NCBI GenBank assembly: GCA_964614915.1
Contig: CAZTNC010000011.1
Coordinates: forward strand, 124,001-188,000
Reading direction: 5' to 3'
Length of the DNA: 64,000 bases
DNA from: WTFY01 sp964614915
GTDB taxonomy: Bacteria > Pseudomonadota > Gammaproteobacteria > UBA4575
Shown: in pieces, positions 48,853 through 56,869 of the stretch
Layout of the letters: the number at the start of each line of letters is the position of its first letter
Position numbering within the stretch: position 1 is the stretch's first letter
Program-made: the position numbers and the translations under genes
The notes under the pieces: generated by a model
What the model saw: only the letters and a program-made list of their open reading frames with translations
Databases searched by the model: none
Told to the model about the DNA's origin: nothing

Positions 48853-50927
48853 TAGCTGGCCCGTGCCAGCCGGTTGAGCAGCGTCTGTTGAGCGCTGTAG
48901 GCGTCCGGTTCGCGACCCTGAAGCGGCGTGTAGCTGCCGTCTGACTGCAGGATCCACGCTTGCTGGCCGTCTTTCAGGTAGACCTCGAGTTCATCGGCAA
49001 TGCGGTCCCGCAAGGCCGGATCGCGTATCGGCCAGCAAACCTCCACGCGGCGAAAGAAGTTCCGATCCATCCAGTCGGCACTTGAACAAAACACCTTGGG
49101 GTCTCCATTGTTCAGGAAATAGCAGGCGCGTGTATGCTCCAAAAAGCGTCCGACGATCGAGCGGACCTCGATATTCTCGGATATGCCCGGCAAACCTGGG
49201 CGCAAGCAGCAGGTGCCCCGCACGATCAGCTGTATCTTCACTCCAGCGCTTGAGGCACGGTACAGGGCCTGAATGACTTGCGGTTCAACCAGCGAGTTGA
49301 ATTTGGCAATGATCCTGGCTGGCCGGCCCTGTTTGGCATGCTCGATTTCGTTGTCGATCAGTTCAACCAGGGTGTTGTACAGGGTAAACGGGGCCTGCAG
49401 GACAGTGTTCAGGCTGGGGACCTTAGTGAAACTGGTGAGCTCAAGAAAAATTTCGTGGGCATCGGCGGTCAGTCGCGTATCACAGGTGAACATCCCGTAG
49501 TCTGTGTACAAACGCGTAGTCTTCTCGTGGTAGTTCCCTGTGCCAAAGTGGGCATAACGCCGCAGGCCGTCTTCTTCACGGCGTACAATCAGGATCATCT
49601 TGCCATGGGTTTTCTTGCCCACGATTCCATACACGACATGAGCCCCGGCTTTTTGCAAACGGTTTGCGAGAGAGATGTTGGCAGCCTCATCGAATCGTGC
49701 CATGAGTTCGATGACGACCGTGACTTCCTTGCCGGTGCGGGCGGCCTTTACCAGGTTGTCGACGATGGGTGAATCCGGTCCGGTTCGGTACAGCGTCTGC
49801 TTGATAGCCAGTACCTTGGGGTCCTCTGCCGCCTGGCGCACGAAGTCAATTACCGGAACGAACGACTGGTACGGGTGGTGCAGCAGGATGTCTGCCTGCT
49901 TGATCTGGGTAAACAGATTGACGTTGTGGCTGAATGTCTGCGGCAAGCCAGCCGTGAACGGCGGGTACTTCAGGTCTGAACGCTCGACCAGATCGTAGGC
50001 CTGGCTGAGACGGTTCAGATTCACCGGCCCGTTCACACGGTACAGGTCAACTGCTGTTAATGAAAACTGCTGCAAAAGATAGGCGACAAGTTCCTCCGGA
50101 CAATTGTCGGCTACCTCGAGACGCACTGCATCCCCGTACTTACGCGAGGCAAGTTCGCCTTCAAGGGCTCGCATGAGGTCATCAATTTCCTCATCATCCA
50201 GAAACAGGTCGCTGTTGCGCGTCAGTCGAAACTGGTAGCTGCCCTTGACGGTCAGGCCTTCGAACAACTCGTGTACGAAGGCGTGCATGACCGAGGATAG
50301 AAAGACATAGTTTTCGCCTTCCTGTTCGTTGATTTCATCAGGCAGGCGAATCAGTCGCGGCAGGGATCGAGGCGCCTGTACAACAGCATGTTCCCCCTCG
50401 CGTCCAAAGGCATCCAGACCTTCAAGCTGAACTATGAAGTTGAGCGCCTTGTTGATAATGCGGGGAAAAGGGTGGGCTGGGTCGAGACCGAGTGGGCTCA
50501 GCACCGGTTCGACTTCGTCCAGGAAGTACTGGCGTAACCACATGCTTTGCTCCGGTGTCCACTGTTCACGGGAAATAAAACGGATGTTCTGGGCATCCAG
50601 CTCAGGCTGGAGTTCTTCGTTGAAGACTCGGTATTGCTCGGCCACTAACTCAGAAGCTTCCGTGTGAATATGCTTGAGTAAATCCCGGGGTGTGATTCCG
50701 TCCGCTGTGATATGTGCGATATCCAACTCAACATGCTGCTTGACTCCCCCGACACGGATTTCAAAAAACTCGTCCAGATTGCTGCAGGAGATACACAGGA
50801 ACTTGAGCCGCTCGAGCAAAGGGGTGGAGGAATCCCGTGCCTGTTGCAGTACACGAGTATTGAACTTCAGCAGGCTGAGTTCACGATTGATATAATTTTC
50901 GGCCAGTCCGAAATTCTGCTCGTCCAC
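48849..50927 (-). CDS. ppk1: Polyphosphate kinase 1
   Basis: Polymerises phosphate from ATP into polyphosphate. The 692-residue protein has the four domains of PPK1: N domain from NRELSLLKFNTRVLQQA, H domain, and two phospholipase-D-like catalytic domains. The phospho-acceptor is probably His441 in KTHGKMILIVRRE (His435 in E. coli); FGTGNYHEKTTRLYTDYG follows. The start is GTG. The gene converges on ppx. The Pho boxes nearby belong to other genes; none is evident upstream of ppk1. Confidence 0.95.
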   Translation of the reverse strand: MDEQNFGLAENYINRELSLLKFNTRVLQQARDSSTPLLERLKFLCISCSNLDEFFEIRVGGVKQHVELDIAHITADGITPRDLLKHIHTEASELVAEQYRVFNEELQPELDAQNIRFISREQWTPEQSMWLRQYFLDEVEPVLSPLGLDPAHPFPRIINKALNFIVQLEGLDAFGREGEHAVVQAPRSLPRLIRLPDEINEQEGENYVFLSSVMHAFVHELFEGLTVKGSYQFRLTRNSDLFLDDEEIDDLMRALEGELASRKYGDAVRLEVADNCPEELVAYLLQQFSLTAVDLYRVNGPVNLNRLSQAYDLVERSDLKYPPFTAGLPQTFSHNVNLFTQIKQADILLHHPYQSFVPVIDFVRQAAEDPKVLAIKQTLYRTGPDSPIVDNLVKAARTGKEVTVVIELMARFDEAANISLANRLQKAGAHVVYGIVGKKTHGKMILIVRREEDGLRRYAHFGTGNYHEKTTRLYTDYGMFTCDTRLTADAHEIFLELTSFTKVPSLNTVLQAPFTLYNTLVELIDNEIEHAKQGRPARIIAKFNSLVEPQVIQALYRASSAGVKIQLIVRGTCCLRPGLPGISENIEVRSIVGRFLEHTRACYFLNNGDPKVFCSSADWMDRNFFRRVEVCWPIRDPALRDRIADELEVYLKDGQQAWILQSDGSYTPLQGREPDAYSAQQTLLNRLARASY

Positions 50928-50994
50928 GTCTTGAAACCATGGTGTTATGCGTTACTGCAAAGTATACGCGAAGCCTCTTTTGGTATGAATGGAC

Positions 50995-51369
50995 TTACTC
51001 GAAGAACCTTGCGTAAGCAATCAGGCCCCATACCAAAAGCAAGGTGGCCAGACTGATGCCGACGGCCGCAGAGCCGATGTCTTTAGCCCGTTTCGAAAGT
51101 TCATGATACTCATGACCAATGCGGTCAATGGTCGCCTCAACACAGGTGTTGAGAAGCTCGACAATCAAAACGATCAGAACGGATGCTAGCAGCAGGGCAA
51201 TCTGCACACTGTTTTCACCAAGCCAGAAAGCAGTGGGAAACAGCACAATGGCAAGAAGCAGTTCCTGTCTGAAGGCCTCTTCGTTTTTCCATGCGGCACG
51301 AAGGCCGGACATGCTGTTGGAAATTGCATTGAGGAGACGCTTGAGTCCTGTATGAGGTGAGCCTGCCAT
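50995..51369 (-). CDS. dgkA: Diacylglycerol kinase
   Basis: Small inner-membrane lipid kinase, 124 residues (E. coli 122), with three membrane helices. It phosphorylates diacylglycerol left over from membrane-derived oligosaccharide synthesis. Catalytic region: ISNSMSGLRAAWKNEEAFRQELLLA and ELLNTCVEATIDRIGHEYHELSKRAKDIGSAAV with the conserved acidic residues. The ATG at 51367-51369 gives MAGSPHTGLKRL. The unit lies 67 bases upstream of ppk1 in the same direction. Confidence 0.93.
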   Translation of the reverse strand: MAGSPHTGLKRLLNAISNSMSGLRAAWKNEEAFRQELLLAIVLFPTAFWLGENSVQIALLLASVLIVLIVELLNTCVEATIDRIGHEYHELSKRAKDIGSAAVGISLATLLLVWGLIAYARFFE

Positions 51370-51454
51370 GTCGGTGAACCAAGTGGAGATCTTAGTTATA
51401 TGTGCATCAACATACATGCCCTATGGTAAAATTGGTACCCGCTTCTCGGGTGCA

Positions 51455-51940
51455 ATGAGTGCAAGTGTGACAAAACTGAAACCGGTTTTTTTCCTGATAT
51501 GCCTTGCTGCAGGCTCGGTCTCAGCGAACGAGCGACGCATCATCTACGATTTCGAGTACGGGATATTCTCGCGTGGCATGGAGGAGTTCAAGGAAGGCGA
51601 TCGTGCGGTAACCAGCGAAGGGCCGCTGGAGCCCGTAACCATGATTCCAGCGCAGCTGGGAACCAAATTCGGGATCCGTTACTGGCTATCCCGAGGTGGA
51701 TTTGATGACAAGCCAACGCTGCATCTGATCTATCACGTGCCTACCATGGTCAATCCCAGCACTGGCGAGTATATCGACAAGATCGAAATCCTGCAGGAGG
51801 AGTCTGCCCTGGATTACACCCATACCATGGCCTTTGAGTTTGCCGAACAGTACGAACTGGTTCCCGGTGAGTATCGGTTTTACATATTCTTTGAAAACCA
51901 GAAGCTGCTGGAGCAGGTTTTCCAGGTTGTGTTGAGGTGA
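51455..51940 (+). CDS. DUF3859-like periplasmic protein
   Basis: 161-residue protein with a signal peptide (MSASVTKLKPVFFLICLAAGSVSA) and a predominantly beta segment (FEYGIFSRGMEEFKEGDRA...VPGEYRFYIFFENQKLLEQVFQVV) that resembles the family DUF3859. Function is unknown. I chose ATG 51455 for the signal peptide; two upstream starts are possible. It is divergent from dgkA and convergent with the porin gene; no Pho box was seen upstream. Confidence 0.65.
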   Translation: MSASVTKLKPVFFLICLAAGSVSANERRIIYDFEYGIFSRGMEEFKEGDRAVTSEGPLEPVTMIPAQLGTKFGIRYWLSRGGFDDKPTLHLIYHVPTMVNPSTGEYIDKIEILQEESALDYTHTMAFEFAEQYELVPGEYRFYIFFENQKLLEQVFQVVLR

Positions 51941-51992
51941 ATCCCGAACGGGTGTTTCGGGGGCCTGATTTGCATCACAGTCTTGGTGTCAT

Positions 51993-53222
51993 TCAGAACA
52001 CGTACTGGGCTCGAAAGGACACTGCCTGCCCGTCATCCTCATCACCACTGTTATTCGCGTAATCCGCATCGGCATCCAGGTAGTTCAGCATGAATTTGAC
52101 GTTGTTGGTGGCATACCAGTTGAGGCCCAAGGTCAGCAACTCGTATTCGGTTTTCTCAGCCTCGGCTTTGATATCCAGTTCACCGTCTCCATACTTGGCG
52201 ACCAGTTCCCAGGCCCCCATCGGGCCCTTGGGCTTGACCTTGTCAAACTTGCCGGACTTGCCCTTGTAGCCACGGGTTTCTCCCGTGAGCACATAGCTTG
52301 CCTGGACATATGAGCCTTCTATGTCAACATCGGAAGGTGTACCTTCATCGCCGGCATCAAAATCTGCCTGATGGTATTCGCCCTGCAGGGAGAGCGGGCC
52401 CATCACCAGGGCTCCTTCCAGACCAAACTGGTCTGCGTCATCAACTCCAATGTCTTTGAAATCAATCGGCCTGGATTGGAGGGTATGTGTACCCAGACGT
52501 GTGCTAAAGCGTTGCGTTGCACCATCACCAAAATCGCGGGTGGCGTAGGACCCGGCGAGATGCACAAAGCTGCCTTCGCTGATTGGCATATGCACACCGA
52601 GTCTGGTGGCAATGCTGTATGCATCGCTGCCATTCTCATCCTCTTTATCCTCATCGATCAAAGCCGCCTGCCAAAACAACGGTCCGCCATGTCCATGGAG
52701 TGCGACCTGGAAGGAGGGTTTTCCGACCAGGAAGCCGAGCTCGGTTGCCGGCGAGCGTTCGACGGTGTTGATCCATTTGTCGCTGGTCAGCTCTTCCAGT
52801 CCGAAGGGTGCCTTGAGACGACCGACCAAGATCTTTCCAAGTGCCAGGCCCTTGTAGGCAATATATCCGGAATTCACTTCAGCCTCGCCTTCATCGATGT
52901 CGACCGTGAGAGCATAGGCCCAGTCCTGACCGGAAGTACCCTTCAAAGTCACACGAGTGCGCCGAAACTCGGACTCTGATGCCGTGTCATCATCGCCATT
53001 GTCAGCAGAGTTCCAGATGCCATCGTAGCTGTCATAGTCGTACTGGATCATCCCGCCGACGGCGAAGCTGTTGCCATTGTTCGACTTGATCTTTATACCG
53101 CCGCCGGTAGTGCTGATCATGATTTCTTCCTTGGAGGTCACGGCGCCTGCAAAGGCTACTGAACCCCAGCAGAGTGCAGCGATCAGGCTAACCAGGCCAA
53201 GAAAACGTACTGTGTGTCCCAC
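51993..53222 (-). CDS. Phosphate-selective porin, OprP/OprO type
   Basis: Outer-membrane beta-barrel of 409 residues with a signal peptide (to about residue 25). The N-terminal strand GGGIKIKSNNGNSFAVGGMIQYDYDSYD, GRLKAPFGLEELTS and RRTRVTLKGTSGQDWAYALTVD are typical of this family, and the chain ends with the terminal Phe (SFRAQYVF). Many strands are acidic (DADADYANNSGDEDD), unlike the lysine-lined OprP constriction, so phosphate selectivity is inferred only from the Pho box upstream at 53325 and from context. Confidence 0.85.
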   Translation of the reverse strand: MGHTVRFLGLVSLIAALCWGSVAFAGAVTSKEEIMISTTGGGIKIKSNNGNSFAVGGMIQYDYDSYDGIWNSADNGDDDTASESEFRRTRVTLKGTSGQDWAYALTVDIDEGEAEVNSGYIAYKGLALGKILVGRLKAPFGLEELTSDKWINTVERSPATELGFLVGKPSFQVALHGHGGPLFWQAALIDEDKEDENGSDAYSIATRLGVHMPISEGSFVHLAGSYATRDFGDGATQRFSTRLGTHTLQSRPIDFKDIGVDDADQFGLEGALVMGPLSLQGEYHQADFDAGDEGTPSDVDIEGSYVQASYVLTGETRGYKGKSGKFDKVKPKGPMGAWELVAKYGDGELDIKAEAEKTEYELLTLGLNWYATNNVKFMLNYLDADADYANNSGDEDDGQAVSFRAQYVF

Positions 53223-53324
53223 GATATAGCCTCCCTATTTTTCATGAGTAGTGCCAACTGGTCTAATTCGAATTTGAGAGTCTAGCAATCGTATGCATCC
53301 GGTATGAAATGAATGTGAACAAAT

Positions 53325-53342
53325 TGTTATAGTTTTGTTACA
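53325..53342 (-). promoter_or_regulatory. Pho box upstream of the porin
   Basis: On the minus strand TGTAACAAAACTATAACA: two seven-base repeats spaced 11 bases apart, as PhoB binds. It lies about 103 bases upstream of the porin start codon. Confidence 0.75.
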
Positions 53343-53479
53343 TTTAAACATGCATATCGCACACTGATTTCTTACAGACTCGCAAATTTGGACGAGCTAC
53401 AGATGCTTTTCAGTCGTGTCCTGTAACTCTCGCCTAGCTGGGCCAAAAATTTGCAAATCAAGCAAATTTCCAGAGGCGG

Positions 53480-53497
53480 TGTAATAGCTGTGTAACA
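53480..53497 (+). promoter_or_regulatory. Pho box upstream of phoB
   Basis: TGTAATAGCTGTGTAACA contains two repeats TGTAATA and TGTAACA with 11-base spacing, 104 bases before the phoB start at 53602. PhoB is likely to activate its own operon. Confidence 0.75.
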
Positions 53498-53601
53498 AAT
53501 TTTAAAAATAATGAGACGTTATTTTTAAAATCAGGTCGATTTTTATGCAAAACCGAAGTACGCTCGAAGTCTCACCCAACTACCAGATCGAGAGCCAGCC
53601 A

Positions 53602-54291
53602 ATGAACGGCAAGCGGATTCTGCTGGTGGAAGATGAGTCTGCCATCCGTGAGATGGTTACCTTTGCTTTGGGTCAGGGCGGCTATGTAATTGACGAAGCC
53701 GAGGACGGCCGTACAGCCGAAGCCAAGATGTCTGAGCACTTGCCTGACCTGATCCTACTCGACTGGATGCTGCCCAACGTCAGCGGGCTGGAATTGCTAC
53801 GCCGCTGGAAGCGCAATGAGTCCACACAGGAAATTCCGGTGATCATGCTTACCGCAAAGGTTGAGGAAAGGGACCGGGTGGACGGTTTGGATTCAGGAGC
53901 AGATGACTACATTCTGAAGCCGTTTTCGGTGAAGGAATTGTCTGCCCGTATCCGTGCCGTATTGCGAAGGAGTTCGGGCGCTATCGAGGATCAGATCAGT
54001 GTTGGCCCCATCAAGCTGGATTCAAAAGCCCACCGCGTCCACGTGCATGAAGAGGTGATCGATCTGGGTCCGACGGAGTTTCGCTTGCTTGAGTTTTTCA
54101 TGACCCATCCTGATCGGGTCTATTCCCGGTCCCAGTTGCTGGACTATGTGTGGGGCCGTAACATGTACGTGGAGGAGCGAACCGTGGATGTGCACATTGT
54201 GCGCTTGAGAAAATTGCTTAAACCTCTGGATTGTGCCCACATGATCCAGACCGTACGTGGCTACGGATACCGGCTCTCAGTCAATAAGTAA
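53602..54291 (+). CDS. phoB: Phosphate regulon response regulator PhoB
   Basis: OmpR-family activator of the phosphate-starvation regulon. 229 residues, the E. coli length. Receiver domain (about 1-122) with acidic pocket LVEDE, phospho-acceptor Asp54 (LLDWMLPN) and the conserved Lys in YILKPFS; winged-helix DNA-binding domain (about 130-229) with FRLLEFFMTHPDRVYSRSQLLDYVWG. I chose ATG 53602 because it gives MNGKRILLVEDE; an upstream ATG at 53545 is in frame. It overlaps phoR by one base. Confidence 0.95.
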   Translation: MNGKRILLVEDESAIREMVTFALGQGGYVIDEAEDGRTAEAKMSEHLPDLILLDWMLPNVSGLELLRRWKRNESTQEIPVIMLTAKVEERDRVDGLDSGADDYILKPFSVKELSARIRAVLRRSSGAIEDQISVGPIKLDSKAHRVHVHEEVIDLGPTEFRLLEFFMTHPDRVYSRSQLLDYVWGRNMYVEERTVDVHIVRLRKLLKPLDCAHMIQTVRGYGYRLSVNK

Positions 54292-55601
54292 TGTCCTTCG
54301 GTGCATGGCTGTCAGAACTCAACCGCGTACTGATCGTATTTATACCGTGCGCTATTGCGGGCATGGTCAGTGGCAACATGGTGGTGTTTTTCATCATTGG
54401 CCTCATCGCATATGGCCTGTGGACGGCAGGCCAGATAGCCACTCTGAAAAGATGGTTCGACAGTGGCGCCCGTGCTGACGATGCTCCGGAATTCATGGGC
54501 ATCGCTGACCAAATGGTGTCTGGCGTCGCAGACCTGCAAAGGCAAAACAGCACCCGGCAAGATTCACTTGAAAGGTTAGTCAGTCAGTTTAATGAGTTGA
54601 CTGCGGCCCTTCCGGATGCAGTGATCGTGCTGAAGCCCTCTGGTGAAATCGAGTCCTCCAACGAGGCAGCGGATAATCTTTTGCATATCAGTCCAGACGG
54701 AGATACTCACTCAAGGATTACGCAACTGTTCCGGGACCCCTCGTTCACCGAGTACTTCTTTGCTGGCAAGTTCAATGAGCCGCTTGAGGTTCAAGCAACG
54801 ACCACCGGTGACAAGGAATTGAGTATTCGTATCATTCCTTTCAGTGAAGACAGGTTGGTGCTGATTGCACAGGATATGTCACAAACTGCACGAATTCATG
54901 AAATGCGGCGCAGTTTCATTTCCAATGCCTCGCATGAATTACGTACTCCTTTGACGGTAATACTCGGTTACTTGGAAACGTTGTCGGGACATCCAAAGCT
55001 TCCTGAGGAATGTAAGGCCGCAACTCATTCTGCAGAGCTTCAGGCCCGGCGCATGAAGCAACTGGTGGAGGATCTGTTGGCGCTGTCACGCATCGAGTCC
55101 ACTGCCTTGGTAGCCAAGGAGTCTGAAGCCATACCGGTGGGCTCCATCATCATGGACGTGGTCAAGGAGACAGAGCGGTCCGCGACCATCAATCAGCACG
55201 ACATCCGGACACAAATTGAGACAGATGCAAGTTTGAAAGGTGACTTGCAGGAAATTCACAGCGTCATTTCCAATCTGGTCAACAATGCCGTCAAGCATAC
55301 CGAGTTAGGCACATCGGTGCTGGTCAGCTGGAAAATGGCGGATCAGGATTCGGCCGAGTTGAGCGTGACCGATACAGGGCAAGGGATTGCCCCGGAACAC
55401 ATTGAGCGGTTGACAGAAAGGTTCTACCGGGTGGATGCCGGTCGTTCACGCGAGAAAGGCGGAACGGGCCTGGGCCTGTCGATTGTCAAGCACGTGGTTG
55501 AACGGCATGAAGGCCGCCTGAGCATCCGCAGTGAACTGGGGCAGGGTTCACGCTTCACATGCAGTTTTCCCGCTCACCGCCTGCTTCTGGAAGATCAGTA
55601 A
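54291..55601 (+). CDS. phoR: Phosphate regulon sensor kinase PhoR
   Basis: Membrane-bound histidine kinase of 436 residues. Two N-terminal membrane helices (about 10-50), a linker, a PAS domain (about 95-195) and the catalytic core with His215 in SNASHELRTPL, N box ISNLVNNAVKHTE, G1 VTDTGQGIAP, and G2 GGTGLGLSIVKHV. It lacks a sizeable periplasmic sensor domain, consistent with control through PstSCAB and PhoU. The initiating ATG overlaps the phoB TAA by one base. Confidence 0.95.
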   Translation: MSFGAWLSELNRVLIVFIPCAIAGMVSGNMVVFFIIGLIAYGLWTAGQIATLKRWFDSGARADDAPEFMGIADQMVSGVADLQRQNSTRQDSLERLVSQFNELTAALPDAVIVLKPSGEIESSNEAADNLLHISPDGDTHSRITQLFRDPSFTEYFFAGKFNEPLEVQATTTGDKELSIRIIPFSEDRLVLIAQDMSQTARIHEMRRSFISNASHELRTPLTVILGYLETLSGHPKLPEECKAATHSAELQARRMKQLVEDLLALSRIESTALVAKESEAIPVGSIIMDVVKETERSATINQHDIRTQIETDASLKGDLQEIHSVISNLVNNAVKHTELGTSVLVSWKMADQDSAELSVTDTGQGIAPEHIERLTERFYRVDAGRSREKGGTGLGLSIVKHVVERHEGRLSIRSELGQGSRFTCSFPAHRLLLEDQ

Positions 55602-55630
55602 AATCAGTCACTTGGCAAGCAGCCAGGAGG

Positions 55631-55670
55631 GTTCACAAAACTGTAATAATTTGCCCATATGCTTGTAACA
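55631..55670 (+). promoter_or_regulatory. Pho boxes upstream of pstS
   Basis: Four seven-base units follow each other at exact 11-base spacing: GTTCACA, TGTAATA, GCCCATA and TGTAACA. Units two and four are strong, one and three weak. They end 60 bases before the pstS start codon. A TATAAC at 55694 may be the -10 element. Such an array is typical of strongly PhoB-activated promoters. Confidence 0.8.
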
Positions 55671-55730
55671 CGGGCATTCCAAGATTGTGCAGCTATAACC
55701 ATCACGATTTCATAACCGAAGGAGTTATAA

Positions 55731-56711
55731 ATGTACACATTCATGGGCAAGCGTAATGCACTTCCGATCGCTTTTTTGCTTTTGCTGACCATGCCTGTCT
55801 CAGCGGAAGTCAAGGTCGACCCCAAGCTTGGAGAGTACGCTGCTACCAGCGGTGTTTCTGGAAATTTGTCGAGTGTTGGATCGGATACCCTGGCGAATTT
55901 GATGACGCTCTGGGCAGAAGAGTACAAGCGTTTTTATCCTAACGTGAATATTCAGGTCCAGGCCGCAGGCTCTTCTACAGCCCCGCCAGCGCTGACTGAA
56001 GGAACGTCAAACCTTGGCCCGATGAGCCGCAAGATGAAGAACAAGGAAATCGCGGCATTCGAGAAAAAATTCGGCTACAAGCCGACCCCGGTACCGGTTG
56101 CAATCGATGCCTTGGCGGTCTATGTCCACAAGGATAATCCGATCAAGGGCATGTCCATTGTCGATGTGGATGCGATTTTTTCCAGTACCCGCAAGTGCGG
56201 CGGCAGTGCCGATCTGAGTACCTGGGGTGATCTTGGGCTGCGAGGTGACTGGACCAAGCGAGACATTCAGCTGTTTGGTCGCAATTCCGTTTCAGGCACC
56301 TATGGCTACTTCAAAAAGAAAGCCCTTTGCAAAGGTGACTTCAAACCCACGGTGAACGAGCAACCGGGATCCGCTTCTGTAGTCCAGTCCGTGTCATCAT
56401 CGCTGAACGGCATCGGTTTTTCCGGTATTGGGTACAAGACCTCCGGAGTTCGTGCGGTGCCGCTTTCAAAGACCGCGGAGCAGGACAAGATCGAGGCCAC
56501 GCCGGACAATGCGATTTCCGGAAAGTACCCGCTGGCAAGGTTCCTTTACGTATACGTCAACAAGGCACCAGGAAAACCCTTGTCGCCCCTTGAAAGCGAA
56601 TTCATCAAGATGGTACTGGCAACTCAGGGCCAGAAAGTGGTTGTCAAGGATGGGTATATCCCGCTGCCATCCAAGGTGGCAAGCAAAACACTGGCCTCTC
56701 TCGGGCTCTAA
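55731..56711 (+). CDS. pstS: Phosphate-binding protein PstS
   Basis: Periplasmic phosphate receptor, 326 residues, with a signal peptide ending near residue 25 (TMPVSAEV). Phosphate-site segments are present: SVGSDTLANLM, QAAGSSTAPPAL, LGPMSRKMKN and GRNSVSGTYGYFKK. It delivers phosphate to PstCA. A terminator directly after it should set its level above the membrane components. Confidence 0.94.
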   Translation: MYTFMGKRNALPIAFLLLLTMPVSAEVKVDPKLGEYAATSGVSGNLSSVGSDTLANLMTLWAEEYKRFYPNVNIQVQAAGSSTAPPALTEGTSNLGPMSRKMKNKEIAAFEKKFGYKPTPVPVAIDALAVYVHKDNPIKGMSIVDVDAIFSSTRKCGGSADLSTWGDLGLRGDWTKRDIQLFGRNSVSGTYGYFKKKALCKGDFKPTVNEQPGSASVVQSVSSSLNGIGFSGIGYKTSGVRAVPLSKTAEQDKIEATPDNAISGKYPLARFLYVYVNKAPGKPLSPLESEFIKMVLATQGQKVVVKDGYIPLPSKVASKTLASLGL

Positions 56712-56796
56712 CCTTGACCTCGTGTTTAGATAACAATATTAAGCTTGGAGTGGCCTCTAGGTGCAGCGCTGTGGCCACAGCCCTGCAATCGTTTGC

Positions 56797-56825
56797 AAAG
56801 GCCCTGTAAAACCAGGGCCTTTTTT
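56797..56825 (+). terminator. Intrinsic terminator between pstS and pstC
   Basis: AAAGGCCCTG pairs with CAGGGCCTTT around a six-base loop, followed by five or more Ts. It lies 86 bases after the pstS stop and 45 before pstC, so it attenuates the operon downstream of the receptor gene. Confidence 0.88.
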
Positions 56826-56869
56826 ATTTAATGCGGATCAGCCCATAACAGGAAAGAAGGTCCAGTCAC

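Noticed and set aside
50928..50990. Pho box before ppk1
   Set aside because: GTAAC and TAACA on the minus strand are spaced seven bases rather than 11, which does not fit PhoB binding.
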